Shown here: piece by piece, positions 45,765-57,670 of the stretch
Layout of the letters: each line of letters begins with the position of its first letter
Numbering within the stretch: the first letter of the stretch is position 1
Assembly: GCA_033239005.1 (NCBI GenBank)
Contig: BSQZ01000050.1
Location: forward strand, 3,531,001 to 3,595,000
Reading direction: 5' to 3'
Length of the DNA: 64,000 nt
Source: Lamellibrachia satsuma
Lineage: Eukaryota; Annelida; Polychaeta; Sabellida; Siboglinidae
The notes under the pieces: generated by a model
What the model saw: the letters and a program-made list of their open reading frames with translations, nothing else
The model's database searches: none
What the model was told of the DNA's origin: nothing
Made by a program: the position numbers and the translations under genes

Positions 45765-48405
45765 AAGAAAAAGATATTTCTATCAATATTTTCATACCCA
45801 TTCAATATCTTAAAAACTTCAATCTGATCTCCTCTTAACCTCCTTGTCTCTAGAGTTGTTAAACCACATTCTTTCAGGCGTTCTTCATAACTAAGGTCTC
45901 TAAGTTCTGGAATCATTTTAGTTGCTCTCCTTTGTATGCGTTCAAACGTATCTATATCCTTCTTACGATATGGTCTCCATGCTTGTATACAGTATTCTAA
46001 ATGAGGTCTAACTATTGCTTTATAAAGAGGTATAATTAACTTTTTTCCCTTGGATGTTATGTTTCTTCTAATCAATCCAAGAATGTGATTACTCTTTGAA
46101 GCTGCAATACCAAACTGCTCTGAAACTTTCATATCAGCGCTTATTGTAACTCCTAAGTCCTTTTCTTTTACAGTAGTACCCAGAACAGTATCTCCCATTT
46201 TATAGTTTACATTCAAGTTCCCATGTCCTGTATGTAGGCATTTACATTTCCCAAAATTGAACAGCATCTGCCATTTCTCAGACCATTTCACTAATCTGTC
46301 TAGATCGTTTTGTAAATGTTGTTTATCACCATCAGTATTAACCTTTCTAAACAGTTTTGTGTCATCCGCAAATTTCAGTACGTTACTTGTTGTACTGTCG
46401 TCCAAGTCATTGATATAAATTAAGAATAATATAAGCCCTAATATTGATCCTTGAGGCACCCCACTCAAAACCGATTTCCAATTTGAAACTTCTCCATCTA
46501 CTACAACTCGTTGTCTTCTGTCAGGCAGCCATTGTTCTATCCAGTCAATTATGCTATCCCCGATACCATGGGCTTTTAATTTAAGTAGTAATCTTTGATG
46601 TGGCACTTTGTCTAAAGCTTTCTGAAAATCTAAGTAGATAATATCTACTGGCGATCCCACGTCTATCCACTTAGTGATTTCTTCCAAAAAACATAACATA
46701 TTTGTTAAGCATGACCTCGCTTTAAGGAATCCATGTTGAGATGAATTTAATAATCTATGCTTAACGAGGAAGTCCACCATATTGTCTTTAATTAACCTTT
46801 CTAATAATTTACAAATCACTGACGTTAAACTCACTGGTCTGTAATTCTCTGACTTATTTCTCGAACCCTTTTTAAATAATGGTATGATGTTTGCTTCTTT
46901 TCATTCAAACGGAACAACTCCCTCTTTTAATGACAAGTTGAATACTCTTGCAAGTGGTATACTGATTTGTTCTACTGTTTCCATTAGTAATTTTGGAGGA
47001 ATCCCATCCACTCCCGGTGATTTGTTATCCTTCGTTGCCTTTATTTTCTTAGCTACGAATTCTGGAGTTACAACTAACGGACCTAAATAGTCAGATTTAG
47101 CCCCCTGAAATTTAGCATCAGCAACTGGTAATGAACTTATATCTTCTTTGGTAAACACTGAACTGAAGTAACCATTTAGGTCTTGCGCCATTAAAAACCC
47201 CTGTGATATTATATTTCCAGCACTGTCTTCTAGAGGTCCAACCTTGTCTTGTACGTTTTCTTTACTCCTGACATATGCATAAAAACTCTTGCTGTCATTT
47301 TTTATGTTACATGCTAGTTTTTGCTCATAGCTTCTTTTAGATTGTCTGATTTCATTTGTAGCTGCATTAAGTGCCTCTTTGTATTTTGCATAGTCTTCTT
47401 CCTTTCTGGTACGCCTATACACCCTCCACATGGTTTGTTTTAGCATTATTTTTCTAATTGCCTCTTTTGACAAGTGTTTCTTACTACACCGTTTTCCTTG
47501 TTTTCGGAAGGGAACACATTTATCGATGATACTCTCAATTTCATATTTTAGAATATTCCAACATTCAATTGCGGTCTTATTCATCAGCATGTTATTCCAA
47601 TCTAGCTGTGCTAAGTATTTTCTCATATCTTTGTAGTTACCTTTGTGGAAGTTTCTCTTGTACGTTTTCTTATTTTTACTTTCTGATTTTACATTGATGT
47701 CAAAATGTATTTGATTATGGTCACTATTACCCAATGGTTCAAATATTTTTACATTGTCCACTAATTATTTTTGTGATGACAAAACTATATCTAATAGAGA
47801 AAGATATCCTGGATTAAAAATAGAAATTGTTGGTCCTCAATCCCTGTGATCTCTAGAGAATTCCATTGTATGTGTCCATGGTTAAAATATCCCATTATGA
47901 TACATTCCCCTTTACTAACTTCCTTTATAGCGTTTTTTATTTTTGTGTTGTCCTCTTCGTTTATGTTTGGACTTCGGCAAACTAATCCAATAGTTAATTT
48001 TGAATTTCCTGAAACAATTTTGCACCAAACAGCTTCATCGCAATCTGCTTCCCTTTCTAGTTTTATTTCATAAGCCTGAATAGATTCTTTAACATATAAA
48101 ATAACTCCCCCGCCCCTTCTTCCTATTCGATCTTTCCTAAACATTACCTATCCTGTCAGTCCTAATTCAGCATCTGTTATATCTATGTTGGCCCATAATT
48201 CAGTTATACCAATTATGTGAGGGTCAATATCTTCTACCATAATGTTTAATTCGTTTTTCTTATTTACTATGCTCCTTGCATTTAAACATACGCATCTATA
48301 ACCTTTTTCAGAGATGTTTTTCGGATGATTTGATATTGGTTTATCTGTGCTAGTGGCCTCTTGTTCTGCTTGAGACACCTCTAGGTAACCCCCCTGCACT
48401 TCTAG
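45765..48405 (-). pseudogene. CR1 ORF2, copy D
   Basis: Endonuclease (48,144-48,399: CVCLNARSIVNKKNEL; GYFNHGHIQW at about 47,880), RT linker (46,901-47,761), and palm and thumb (45,765-46,834: IIYLDFQKALDK, GVPQGSILG, FADDTKLF). Breaks: a TAG after ELGLTG near 48,148, a deletion or frameshift near 47,790, and a TGA after PFE near 46,900 that removes the Trp. Relative to copy B the palm reads QKALDK in place of QKAFDK. Non-functional. Confidence 0.88.
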
Positions 48406-49643
48406 TTTAAAGAAAATCCAGAAATATTTGTCATTGTACCCAAGTCGCTATCTACTGCTGCTGAAAGTTTGTCCGCGAATACTGCCGCCCCCTTTCCACT
48501 TAAATGAAGCGCATCCTTCATGTACATATCTGCCCTCCCAACAAAACTTCCCCATAAATTCACAAATCCAACTTCCTCTTCCCTACACAGCCTCTGGACT
48601 AACATGTTAATTGCCATCCCCCGACAATTTCGATATTTGTGACCCCTCCTGCCCATTACAGGTAAAATCCCTGACAGTATTACCTGCTCAACCCGCGTCT
48701 GTTTTAGTGTTCTGACCAACTGCCTATATTTCCTAACTATGGCAGTTGTACCCTCCCTCTCTACGTTATTTGTCCCTACGTGTACTAAAACAGATCCACC
48801 CTTACCCGAGTCTACGATGTTTTTTACCCTCTCAGTTATCGCCTCTATTTTGGCTCCAGGCAAGCAGACCACCACATCATCTCCCTTGTTTAAGACTCTG
48901 TCGGTCTTCCTAACTATCGAATCCCCCACAAACACCCTCGCTCTCTTCCTCACCCCCTCTATCACTGCTGCAGAATAACTCTTCCTTTCGATCCCCTCCA
49001 TCACATTCTGTCCTGACCCCTTCCCTCCTGTCTCCCCCACTTCCCACTCCTTTGCTATTGTCTCTCCAACTCCCCTCTCCTTCACTCCGGTTGTTTTCCC
49101 TTCCGTCTCCCCCACTCCCTTCTCCTTCCCTCCTGTCTCCGCTACTCCCCTCTCCTTCACTCCGGTTGTCTTCCCTCCCGTCTCCCCCACTCCCTTCTCC
49201 TTCCCTCCTGACTCCCCTACTCCCCTCTCCTTCACTCTGGTTGTCTTCCCTCCCGTTCCTTTCCTTCCCGTCTCCTTACGTCCTGTCTCCCTATGACCTG
49301 TCACCTTCCCTCCTCTCAGCTTCCTCCCAGGCTGAGGTGAGCTCTCCCTAGCACCTCTTGTGTCTTTCCCCACTTTATCGTCTACAGTTCCCCCACCGGA
49401 ACTACTGGCACAACTCCCCTGTTCCCTTCCCACCATTGCCACAACGAGCAGCCTCAGCTCTTCCAACTCCACCTCTAGTTCCTTCATCCTTGCGCATCCC
49501 CTACACTCAAAACTAAAACTATCTGCCTGGACCTCAGCCCAGGACTTCTCGCACCCAGACTTGACGAAATCCACCCAGTTACTGCAACTGCCACAAATTA
49601 AGTGCCTTGTGGCCTTTAACTGCCGTTTGCACGGCGCCATCAT
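48402..49643 (-). CDS. CR1 ORF1 protein, intact (Cys finger plus SGNH esterase)
   Basis: 413 residues from ATG 49,643. An N-terminal Cys-rich finger (CGSCSNWVDFVKSGC ... FECRGC, PHD-like spacing) is followed by a short coiled-coil-like helix (ELEVELEELRLLV) and a basic linker of 12-13-residue repeats (GETGGKEKGV type) at about 100-190. The C-terminal SGNH/GDSL-like esterase has block I VFVGDSI with the nucleophilic Ser, HVGTNNV (block III Asn), and DALHLSGKG with the catalytic Asp and His. CR1 ORF1 proteins with a finger and an esterase are known. They are thought to bind RNA and membranes, but the exact role is open. This is the only unbroken ORF1 in the window. Its own ORF2 is dead. Confidence 0.88.
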   Translation of the reverse strand: MMAPCKRQLKATRHLICGSCSNWVDFVKSGCEKSWAEVQADSFSFECRGCARMKELEVELEELRLLVVAMVGREQGSCASSSGGGTVDDKVGKDTRGARESSPQPGRKLRGGKVTGHRETGRKETGRKGTGGKTTRVKERGVGESGGKEKGVGETGGKTTGVKERGVAETGGKEKGVGETEGKTTGVKERGVGETIAKEWEVGETGGKGSGQNVMEGIERKSYSAAVIEGVRKRARVFVGDSIVRKTDRVLNKGDDVVVCLPGAKIEAITERVKNIVDSGKGGSVLVHVGTNNVEREGTTAIVRKYRQLVRTLKQTRVEQVILSGILPVMGRRGHKYRNCRGMAINMLVQRLCREEEVGFVNLWGSFVGRADMYMKDALHLSGKGAAVFADKLSAAVDSDLGTMTNISGFSLN

Positions 49644-49984
49644 ACAATTTAGTTTTAATTAGTTTGCTACGTTAGCCTTGAATAAGGCTGTTTTTGTGAT
49701 CAAAAGAACACTTTTGGCTAAAAATCCTGCCACCTAGCGAATACGGAGAACACTGTGTAACAAAACAAAGAAGTCAGTGTGTACTAATTTACGCTAAAAT
49801 CCTGCTGTTAATTCCTTTTTACCGAAAACGTTGACTACCACTATGTCAGATATTACCTTATGTATGTAATTTAAGTAAATAAATCACTTTATCTTATATA
49901 TATATATATATTAGGCAATGTAAACGATAGCTCGATGCACGGGTTGAATGACCTGTAAACAAACTCCCTTTTACCACTCGTTCA

Positions 49985-50330
49985 GTTTGAATCCGGGAAA
50001 AAAAAATACTACCTCTGTTAACAACAACGGTTTCTTAATATATGTCTGCAAGAAGTTGGTGAACAATATATGTATAATACTAATACTTATTCTAACCAAT
50101 ATTCAATGTTACTGACTATTCACTATGTTATCTAAATTTTCGAATTGTAAACACCCCTATTAACGCTCGCTGAATTCCCTGACAGAATCCGAAACTAACT
50201 TACTCTAAAATACTCCCTCTGACTAATAATTAACAAAACCTGTTTCCTAATATATGTCTACAATACGTTTGTGTATAATATATATGCAATAGTAATACTT
50301 ATTCTATTTGATATTCCGCGTATTTCTGTA
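49985..50330. repeat. Duplicated CR1 5' end beside copy D
   Basis: The 5' end block (cctctgttaac, ggtttcttaatatatgtct, aatactaatacttattct) at 50,008-50,095 is followed about 205 bp later by a degraded second version (cctctgactaat, tgtttcctaatatatgtct, agtaatacttattct). Confidence 0.6.
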
Positions 50331-50480
50331 AATGATCTACACCAAATTCAAGTCGCTGCACCAAGTCCAAGTAGCCGGAAGTAATTATGATGACAAATGT
50401 GTGCCATTTATCAGTGTGTTTACATGACAAAACTAATGATCCAGGGATCTGTCAACATACACATTTGTGCTGTATAATAG

Positions 50481-50635
50481 CCGAAAAGTGCCATCGTTGT
50501 TGTGTGCTGAATTTGGTGGAGCGATGGGGCGATACGATGCGCGATGCGATGAAGCGATGCCCATCACTTCATCGCATCGCGCATCGCTCCATCGCATCCC
50601 CCAATTCAGTACACAACAACGATGGCCCTTCTCGG
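50481..50635. repeat. Long imperfect palindrome (fold-back), arms about 75 bp
   Basis: The left arm ccgaaaagtgccatcgttgt ... gatgaagcgatg mirrors the right arm catcacttcatcgcatcgcg ... cgatggcccttctcgg around 50,560, with few mismatches and almost no loop. The inner part is rich in gcgatgc repeats. It can form one long hairpin. Confidence 0.88.
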
Positions 50636-50639
50636 CCAT

Positions 50640-51335
50640 CATGGCTTTGACTATCACGCGACGTGCTGTACCCTGCGACCATGAATGAACAACTTGTACG
50701 GTGGTGACTACCTCATACTCAACTGTGAACTGTGATTTAAGCTTACTAGTATGTTAGTTGGACAGTTCTACACACACTTTCAGACCGTCGAGCTGCTTAG
50801 ATGAGTAGTTAGTGTTACAATACTCACAAACGTTATCAAGTAGAGGTAACATCTGAAGTAAGTCAGTAGTCCGGGTTGCAATGGAGCACCACGATTTCAC
50901 TCAATGTGTAGGACTCACTTCCCCGCAGCAGCAGGACGTTTTTTAACGCTTCCTTTCAACATGCAATCGGAAGTAGATTACATTTTGATTAAACTTGGAC
51001 TACTCTCCCCCGGGGCGCCAGTTTTGCCCACCCCCCCCCCCCCCCGTCGCGACCATTTTCCCATGCTCTTCGACGTTGTTGTCGCGATAATTTGGTTCCA
51101 ATTTCTGCAAGTTTGGCTCCGCTGCATCGAACATCGGCTGATGTTAGAAATGTAATACAAACAAAAACGCATAGGTGCCAACTCCTTCCGCACACGCAGT
51201 TGTGTGTTTTCAATCAAGTTTTTTTATTACCGGAAACAGCCCGCACTTGTCAAATGACATGCGAATAACAGATCCTCCGTTCAAAACCCGTCATTTTCTT
51301 GTGTGGTTTTACTTAGCATAGCACCCCCCATTTTA
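50640..51335. other. No gene seen
   Basis: Sequence without coding signal; it contains a C16-17 homopolymer at about 51,031-51,047. Confidence 0.4.
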
Positions 51336-51339
51336 TGTT

Positions 51340-52228
51340 CTTTATCCATGTTTCCCTGTCATATGTGCATGCATTTACACTCCCACAAATTTAACAACAT
51401 TTGCAATTTTTCAGACCATTTATCCAAATTATCTAGTTCATCCTGTAAGTTGTGTTTATAATTTGTTTACCTTTCTGACTACTTTTGTTTTATGTACAAA
51501 TGTCAGTTTTGCTAGATATGTCCTAATACTTATCGCTGTGGTACCCCACTCAAAAAGATTTCTAGTTTGAAATCACAAATCTTCTGTGTGTAAGCCACTT
51601 TTATATCCAGTTGATCACATCATTACCTATACCGTGGGCTTTTAGCTTAAGCAACAATTTTTGATCTGACAATTTATCGAAAGCTTTCTAAATATCTAAG
51701 TAGACAACATCCACTGGTGACCCATCATCTACCCACTTTGTAATTACTTACAAAAAACATAAGAGATTGGTTAGACATGACCTTGCTTTTAGGAACTCAT
51801 GTTAAGATGTATTTATTAATTTATGTTTTACCAGGAATTCCAACATGTGGTCTCTAATTAACGTTTGTAATAATTTGCCTACAACTGATAATAAACTCAC
51901 TGGTCTGTAATTTTTTGACTTGTTCCGCGATCCCTTTTTAAATAGCGGCGTAATGTTTGCTTCTTTCCACTCTGAACTATTCCCTCTTCTAGTGACAAAT
52001 TAAACACTTTTGCAAGTGGTGTACAAATTTGCTCTTACAAATAATTGCCCTAGATGATCTGATTGATCGCCCTCAAATTTAGTAACTGGAACTGGAAGTA
52101 TGGTTATATCTTCTCTGGTAAAAACTGAGCTGAAATACTCATTCATGACCTCTGCCATTTGAAACCTGTCAGAAATTGTGTTTCCCCTGTTGTTTTCCGA
52201 CCTTATCTCGAACTTTCTGTTTACTCCT
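51340..52228 (-). mobile_element. Older CR1 copy, RT part, host of copy E
   Basis: Decayed minus-strand CR1 RT: KVRDKVENNRGN next to copy E, then NITPLFKKGSRNKSKNYRPV, ARSCLTN, VVYLDI, LLLKLKAHGIGN, with many stops. Its continuation lies on the far side of copy E at 56,816 (DSKNIYAHV), so copy E split it. Confidence 0.8.
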
Positions 52229-52330
52229 TACATTTAACAAGATTTAACAAGATTTGCCATCCAAGCCAAAGGCCCAGATAGCAAGTGGACAAGGAAGCCA
52301 TTGGCTTATCGAGAGTCCAACAATGTTCAT

Positions 52331-55222
52331 CTACTTGTAACCCGCCCTCCTGAGATATGTGTCAACCTTGTTTTTAAACATATTCACGCTGCTAGCAGTT
52401 ACACAATCTGTAGACAATTTGTTCCATTCATTTATTGTCCTCTGTGAGAACGAGTGCTTCCTGATGTCCAATCTACATTGATCCTTTACTAATTTTACCT
52501 CATGTCCTCTAGTTCTGCTATCCTTCTTGAGTGAGAAAAACATATTTCTATCAATATTTTCATACCCATTCAATATCTTAAAAACTTCAATCTGATCTCC
52601 TCTTAACCTCCTTGTCTCTAGAGTTGTTAAACCACATTCTTTCAGGCGTTCTTCATAACTAAGGTCTCTAAGTTCTGGAATCATTTTAGTTGCTCTCCTT
52701 TGTATGCGTTCAAGGGTATCTATATCCTTCTTACGATATGGTCTCCATGCTTGTATACAGTATTCTAAATGAGGTCTAACTATTGCTTTATAAAGATGTA
52801 TAATTAACTTTTTTCCCTTGTATGTTATGCTTCTTCTAATCAATCCAAGAATTTGGTTACCCTTTGAAGCTGCAATACCGCACTGCTCTGAAACTTTCAT
52901 ATCAGCGCTTATTGTAAATCCTAAGTCCTTTTCTTTTACAGTAGTACCCAGAACAGTATCTCCCATTTTATAGTTTACATTCAAGTTCCCATGTCTTGTA
53001 TGTAGGCATTTACATTTCCCAAAATTGAACAACATCTGCCATTTCTCAGAACATTTCACTAATCTGTCTAGATCGTTTTGTAAATGTTGTTTATCACCAT
53101 CAGTATTAACCTTTCTAAACAGTTTTGTGTCATCCGCAAATTTCAGTACGTTACTTGTTATACTGTCGTCCAAGTCATTGATATAAATTAAGAATAATAT
53201 AGGCCCTAATATTGATCCTTGAGGCACCTCACTCAAAACCGATTTCCAATTTGAAACTTCTCCATCTACTACAACTCGTTGTCTTCTGTCAGGCAGCCAT
53301 TGTTCTATCCAGTCAATTATGCTATCCCCGATACCATGGACTTTTAATGTAAGTAGTAATCTTTGACGTGGCACTTTGTCTAAAGCTTTCTGAAAATCTA
53401 AGTAGATAATATCTACTGGCGATCCCACGTCTATCCACTTAGTGATTTCTTCCAAAAAACATAACATATTTGTTAAGCATGACCTCGCTTTAAGGAATCC
53501 ATGTTGAGATGAATTTAATAATCTATGCTTAACGAGGAAGTCCACTATATTGTCTTTAATTAACCTTTCTAATAATTTACAAATCACTGACGTTAAACTC
53601 ACTGGTCTGTAATTCTCTGACTTATTTCTCGAACCCTTTTTAAATAATGGTATGATGTTTGCTTCTTTTCATTCAAACGGAACAACTCCCTCTTTTAATG
53701 ACAAGTTGAATACTCTTGCAAGTGGTATACTGATTTGTTCTACTGTTTCCATTAGTAATTTTGGAGGAATCCCATCCACTCCCGGTGATTTGTTATCCTT
53801 CGTTGCCTTTATTTTCTTAGCTATGAATTCTGGAGTTACAACTAACGGACCTAAATAGTCAGATTTAGCCCCCTGAAATTTAGCATCAGCAACTGGTAAT
53901 GAACGTATATCTTCTTTGGTAAACACTGAACTGAAGTAACCATTTAGGTCTTGCGCCATTAAAAACCCCTGTGATATTATATTTCCAGCACTGTCTTCTA
54001 GAGGTCCAACCTTGTCTTGTACGTTTTCTTTACTCCTGACATATGCATAAAAACTCTTGCTGTCATTTTTTATGTTACATGCTAGTTTTTGCTCATAGCT
54101 TCTTTTAGATTGTCTGATTTCATTTGTAGCTGCATTAAGTGCCTCTTTGTATTTTGCATAGTCTTCTTCCTTTCTGGTACGCCTACAAACCCTCCACATA
54201 GTTTGTTTTAACATTATTTTTCTAATAGCCTCTTTTGGCAAGTGTTTCTTTCTACACCGTTTTCCTTGTTTTTGGAAGGGAACAAATTTATCGATGATAC
54301 TCTCAATTTCATATTTTAGAATATTCCAACATTCATTTGCGGTCTTATTCATCAGCATTTTATTCCAATCTAGCTTTGCTAAGTATTTTCTCATATCTTT
54401 GTAGTTTCCTTTGTGGAAGTTTCTCTTGTACATTTTCTTATTTTTACTTTCTGATTTTACATTGATGTCAAAATGTATTTGATTATGGTCACTATTACCC
54501 AATGGTTCAAATATTTTTACATTGTCCACTAATTCTTTTTGTGATGACAAAACTATATCTAATACATTTTCTCCCCTGGTTGGTTCTAGTACATGCTGAG
54601 TAAGAAAGATATCCTGGATTAAAAATATAAATTGTTGGTCCTCAATCCCTGTGCTCTCTAGAGAATTACATTGTATGTGTCCATGGTTAAAATATCTCCC
54701 ATTTTGATACATTCCCCTTTACTAACTTCCTTTATAGCGTTTTTTTATTTTTGTGTTGTCCTCTTCGTTTATGTTTGGACTTCGGTAAACTAATCCAATA
54801 GTTCATTTTGAATTTCCTGAAACAATTTTGCACCAAACAGCTTCACCGCAATCTGCTTCCCTTTCTAGTTTTATTTCATAAGCCTGAATAGATTCTTTAA
54901 CATATAAAATAACTCCCCCTCCCCTTCTTCCTATTCGATCTTTCCTAAACATTACATATCATGTCAGTCCTCATTCAGCATCTCTTATATCTATGTTGGC
55001 CCATGATTCAGTTATACCAATTATGTGAGGGTCAATATATTCTACCATAGTGTATAATTCGTTTTTCTTATTTATTATGCTCCTTGCATTTAAACATACG
55101 CATCTATAGCCTTTTTCAGAGATGTTTTTCGGATGATTTGATATCGATTTATCTGTGCTAGTGGCCTCTTGTTCTGCTTGAGACACCTCTAGGTAACCCC
55201 CTTGCACTTCTAGTTTAAACAA
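52331..55222 (-). pseudogene. CR1 ORF2, copy E
   Basis: Endonuclease start at 54,971-55,222 (CVCLNARSIINKKNEL), a TGA after the LT codons near 54,957, frame loss near 54,720-54,790, then two long open stretches. 53,669-54,712 runs from the end of the endonuclease to PFE and 53,602-52,331 covers palm, thumb and C-terminus to RRAGYK. A TGA replaces the Trp between them, the same change as in copy D. Palm Asp residues (YLDFQKALDK, FADDTKLF) are present. Confidence 0.9.
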
Positions 55223-56366
55223 TGTTTATTTCCAAAAATATTTGTCGTTGTACCCAAGTCACTATCTACTGCTGCTGAAAATTTGTCCGCGAATACTGCC
55301 GCCCCCTTTCCACTTAAATGAAGCCCATCCTTCATGTACATATCAGCCCTCCAAACAAAACCTCCCCATAAATCCACAAATCCAACTTCCTCTTCCCTAC
55401 ATAGCTTCTGGACTAACATGTTAATTGCCATCCCCCGACAATTTCGATATTTGTGACCCCTCCTGCCCATTACAGGTAAAATCCCTGACAGTATTACCTG
55501 CTCAACCCGTGTCTGTTTTAGTGTTCTGATCAATTGCCTATATTTCCGAACTATGGCAGTTTTACCCTCCCTCTCTACGTTATTTGTCCCTACGTGTACT
55601 ATAACAGATCCACCCTTACCCGAGCCTACGATGTTTTTACCCTCTCAGTTATCGCCTCTATTTTGGCTTAAGGCAAGCAGACCACCACATCATCTCCCTT
55701 GTTTAAGACTCTGTCGGTCTTCTTAACTATCGAATCCCCCACAAACACCATCGCTCTCTTCCTCACCCCCTCTATCACTGCTGCAGAATAGCTCTTCCGT
55801 TCGATCCCTTCCATCACATCCTGTCCTGACCCCTTCCCTCCTGTCTCCCCCACATCCCACTCCTTTGCTCTTGTCTCTCCCATTCCCCTCCCCTTCACTC
55901 CGGTTGTTTTCCCTCCCGTCTCCTCAACTCCCTTCTCCTTCCCTCCTGTCTCCCCTACTCCCCTCCCCTTCACTCCGGTTGTCTTCCCTCTCGTTCCTTT
56001 CCTTCCCGTCTCCCTACGACCTGTCACCTTCCCTCCTCTCAGCTTCCTCCCAGGCTGAGGTGAGCTCTCCCTAGCATCTCTTGTGTCTTTCCCCACTTTA
56101 TCGTCTACTGATCCCCCACCGGAACTACTGGCACAACCCCCCTGTTCCCTTCCCACCATTGCCACAACGAGCAGCTTCAGCTCTTCCAACTCCACCTCTA
56201 GTTCCTTCATCTTCGTACATCCCTTACACTCAAAACTAAAACTATCTGCCTGGACCTCAGCCTAGGACTTCTCGCACCCAGACTTGACGAAGTCCACCCA
56301 GTTACTGCAACTGCCACAAATTAAGTGCCTTGTGGCCTTTAACTGCCGTTTGTACGGCGCCATCAT
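55210..56366 (-). pseudogene. CR1 ORF1 protein, copy E
   Basis: Finger, helix, basic repeat linker and esterase as in copy D, with the TAG at the finger (about 56,264) and the one-base deletion near 55,635 shared with copy C. The VFVGDSIV block I and DGLHLSGKG remain. It also shows its own change near 55,668 (stop in place of the GA codons after CLP). Confidence 0.88.
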
Positions 56367-56815
56367 ACAATTTAGTTTGAATGAGTTTGCTACGTTAGCC
56401 TTGAATAAGGCTGTTTTTGTGATCAAAAGAACACTTTAGGCTAATATACTTGCTAAATATGTCTTCTATTAAGCTCGCATGAGAAAAAAACCTGCCACCT
56501 AGCGAATACGGAGAACACTGTGTAACAAAACAACGAAATCAGTGTGTACTAATTTACGCTAAAATCCTGCTGTTAATTCATTTTTACCGAAAACGTTTAC
56601 TACCCCTATGTCAGATATTACCTTATGTATGTAATTTAAGTAAATATATCACTTTATCTTATATATATATATATTAGCCAATGTAAACGATAGTTCGATG
56701 CACGAGTTGAATTCACGACCTGTAAACAAACTCCCTTTTATCACTCGTTGAGTTTGAATCCGGGAAAAAATAGTACCTCTGTTAACAAAAACGGTTTCTT
56801 AATATATGTCTACAT

Positions 56816-57670
56816 GAGCATATATATTCTTGCTGTCACTTGTTGTATTACCTGCCAATTTTTTTAAGGTTCTTATTTCAGTTTTTGCTAGGTGTTAAAT
56901 GCCCTCTTTGTAGTTTGTGTAGTCTTCTACATTTCCATTGCGTTTATATACCCCACAGCATCTGCTTGTGAGCAATTTTTCTAATAGCCTCTTTTGACAG
57001 GTGTTTCTTTCCCCCTCTTTTCTTAACGGAACAAATCTAACAGTAATGTCCTCAATCTCATATTTTAATCAGGTCTAGCATTCTGTTGCTGTCTTGTTCT
57101 TCAGCAATTCTTATTCTAATTTGTATTCGTTAGATATGTTCTCATCGCTTTATATTTGCCTTTGTAGTTCCTCTTCCATTGTTTTTTTTATATGTATTCA
57201 TTGGTTTTACTTTTATATTAAAATGGATCTAGTTATTATCACAGAAACCCAAAAGTTCGCGCATTTTAACATTGTCAACTAATTCATTTTGAGAAGACAC
57301 AATTAATCTAACACATTCCCACCTCTGGTTTGTTGAGTAAGGAAATTAAGATGTTATGTGTACAACAATGTTTTCCTGGTAAACCACTGGTGTGATATTC
57401 TTATGTATATTTGTTCCCTTTAGATTAACACGCATTGTATTGGGGATGGCATAATCAACTGGATAGAACAATGGCTGACTGACAACGTGTTGTGGCTAAT
57501 GGGGCGGTTTCAATCTGGAAATAAGTTTTGAGTGGGATACAACAAGGACCTTTATTATTCGTAAATGTGCATCACTAACTTGAACGATAATATGACAAGC
57601 AATGTACTGATATTTGCGGTTGACACAAACGTGTTTAAAACAGTTAATGATATATATCTCTGTCGCTGCC
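56816..57670. mobile_element. Older CR1 copy with inverted halves (arm 2)
   Basis: Mirror of 41,830-42,705: minus-strand linker codons next to copy E and plus-strand RT remnants further right (AHSIGDGIINWIEQW area near 57,430-57,480). Confidence 0.65.

Larger units (their letters stand above)
45765..50046 (-). mobile_element. CR1 LINE copy D, 3' end missing
   Basis: From the ORF2 C-terminal region (ILNGYENIDRN at 45,770) through complete ORF1 and the 5' UTR to aatatatgtc at 50,046. The 3' UTR and about 70 C-terminal residues are lost at the junction with copy C. The 5' flank differs from that of copies C and E, so it is a separate insertion. Confidence 0.9.
52234..56810 (-). mobile_element. 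Full-length CR1 LINE copy E with 5-bp target duplication
   Basis: 4,577 bp from the 5' end gacatatattaagaaaccgt (at 56,810) to the 3' tail aacaagatttaacaagattt (52,236). tacat is present on both sides (52,229-52,233 and 56,811-56,815), and removing the element joins the two parts of the older CR1 in frame (YAHV ... RSK). It contains the 5' UTR, broken ORF1, broken ORF2 and the 3' UTR. Confidence 0.92.

Noticed and set aside
49052..49351. Ser/Pro/Leu-rich plus-strand frame
   Set aside because: Antisense of the basic repeat linker of CR1 ORF1.
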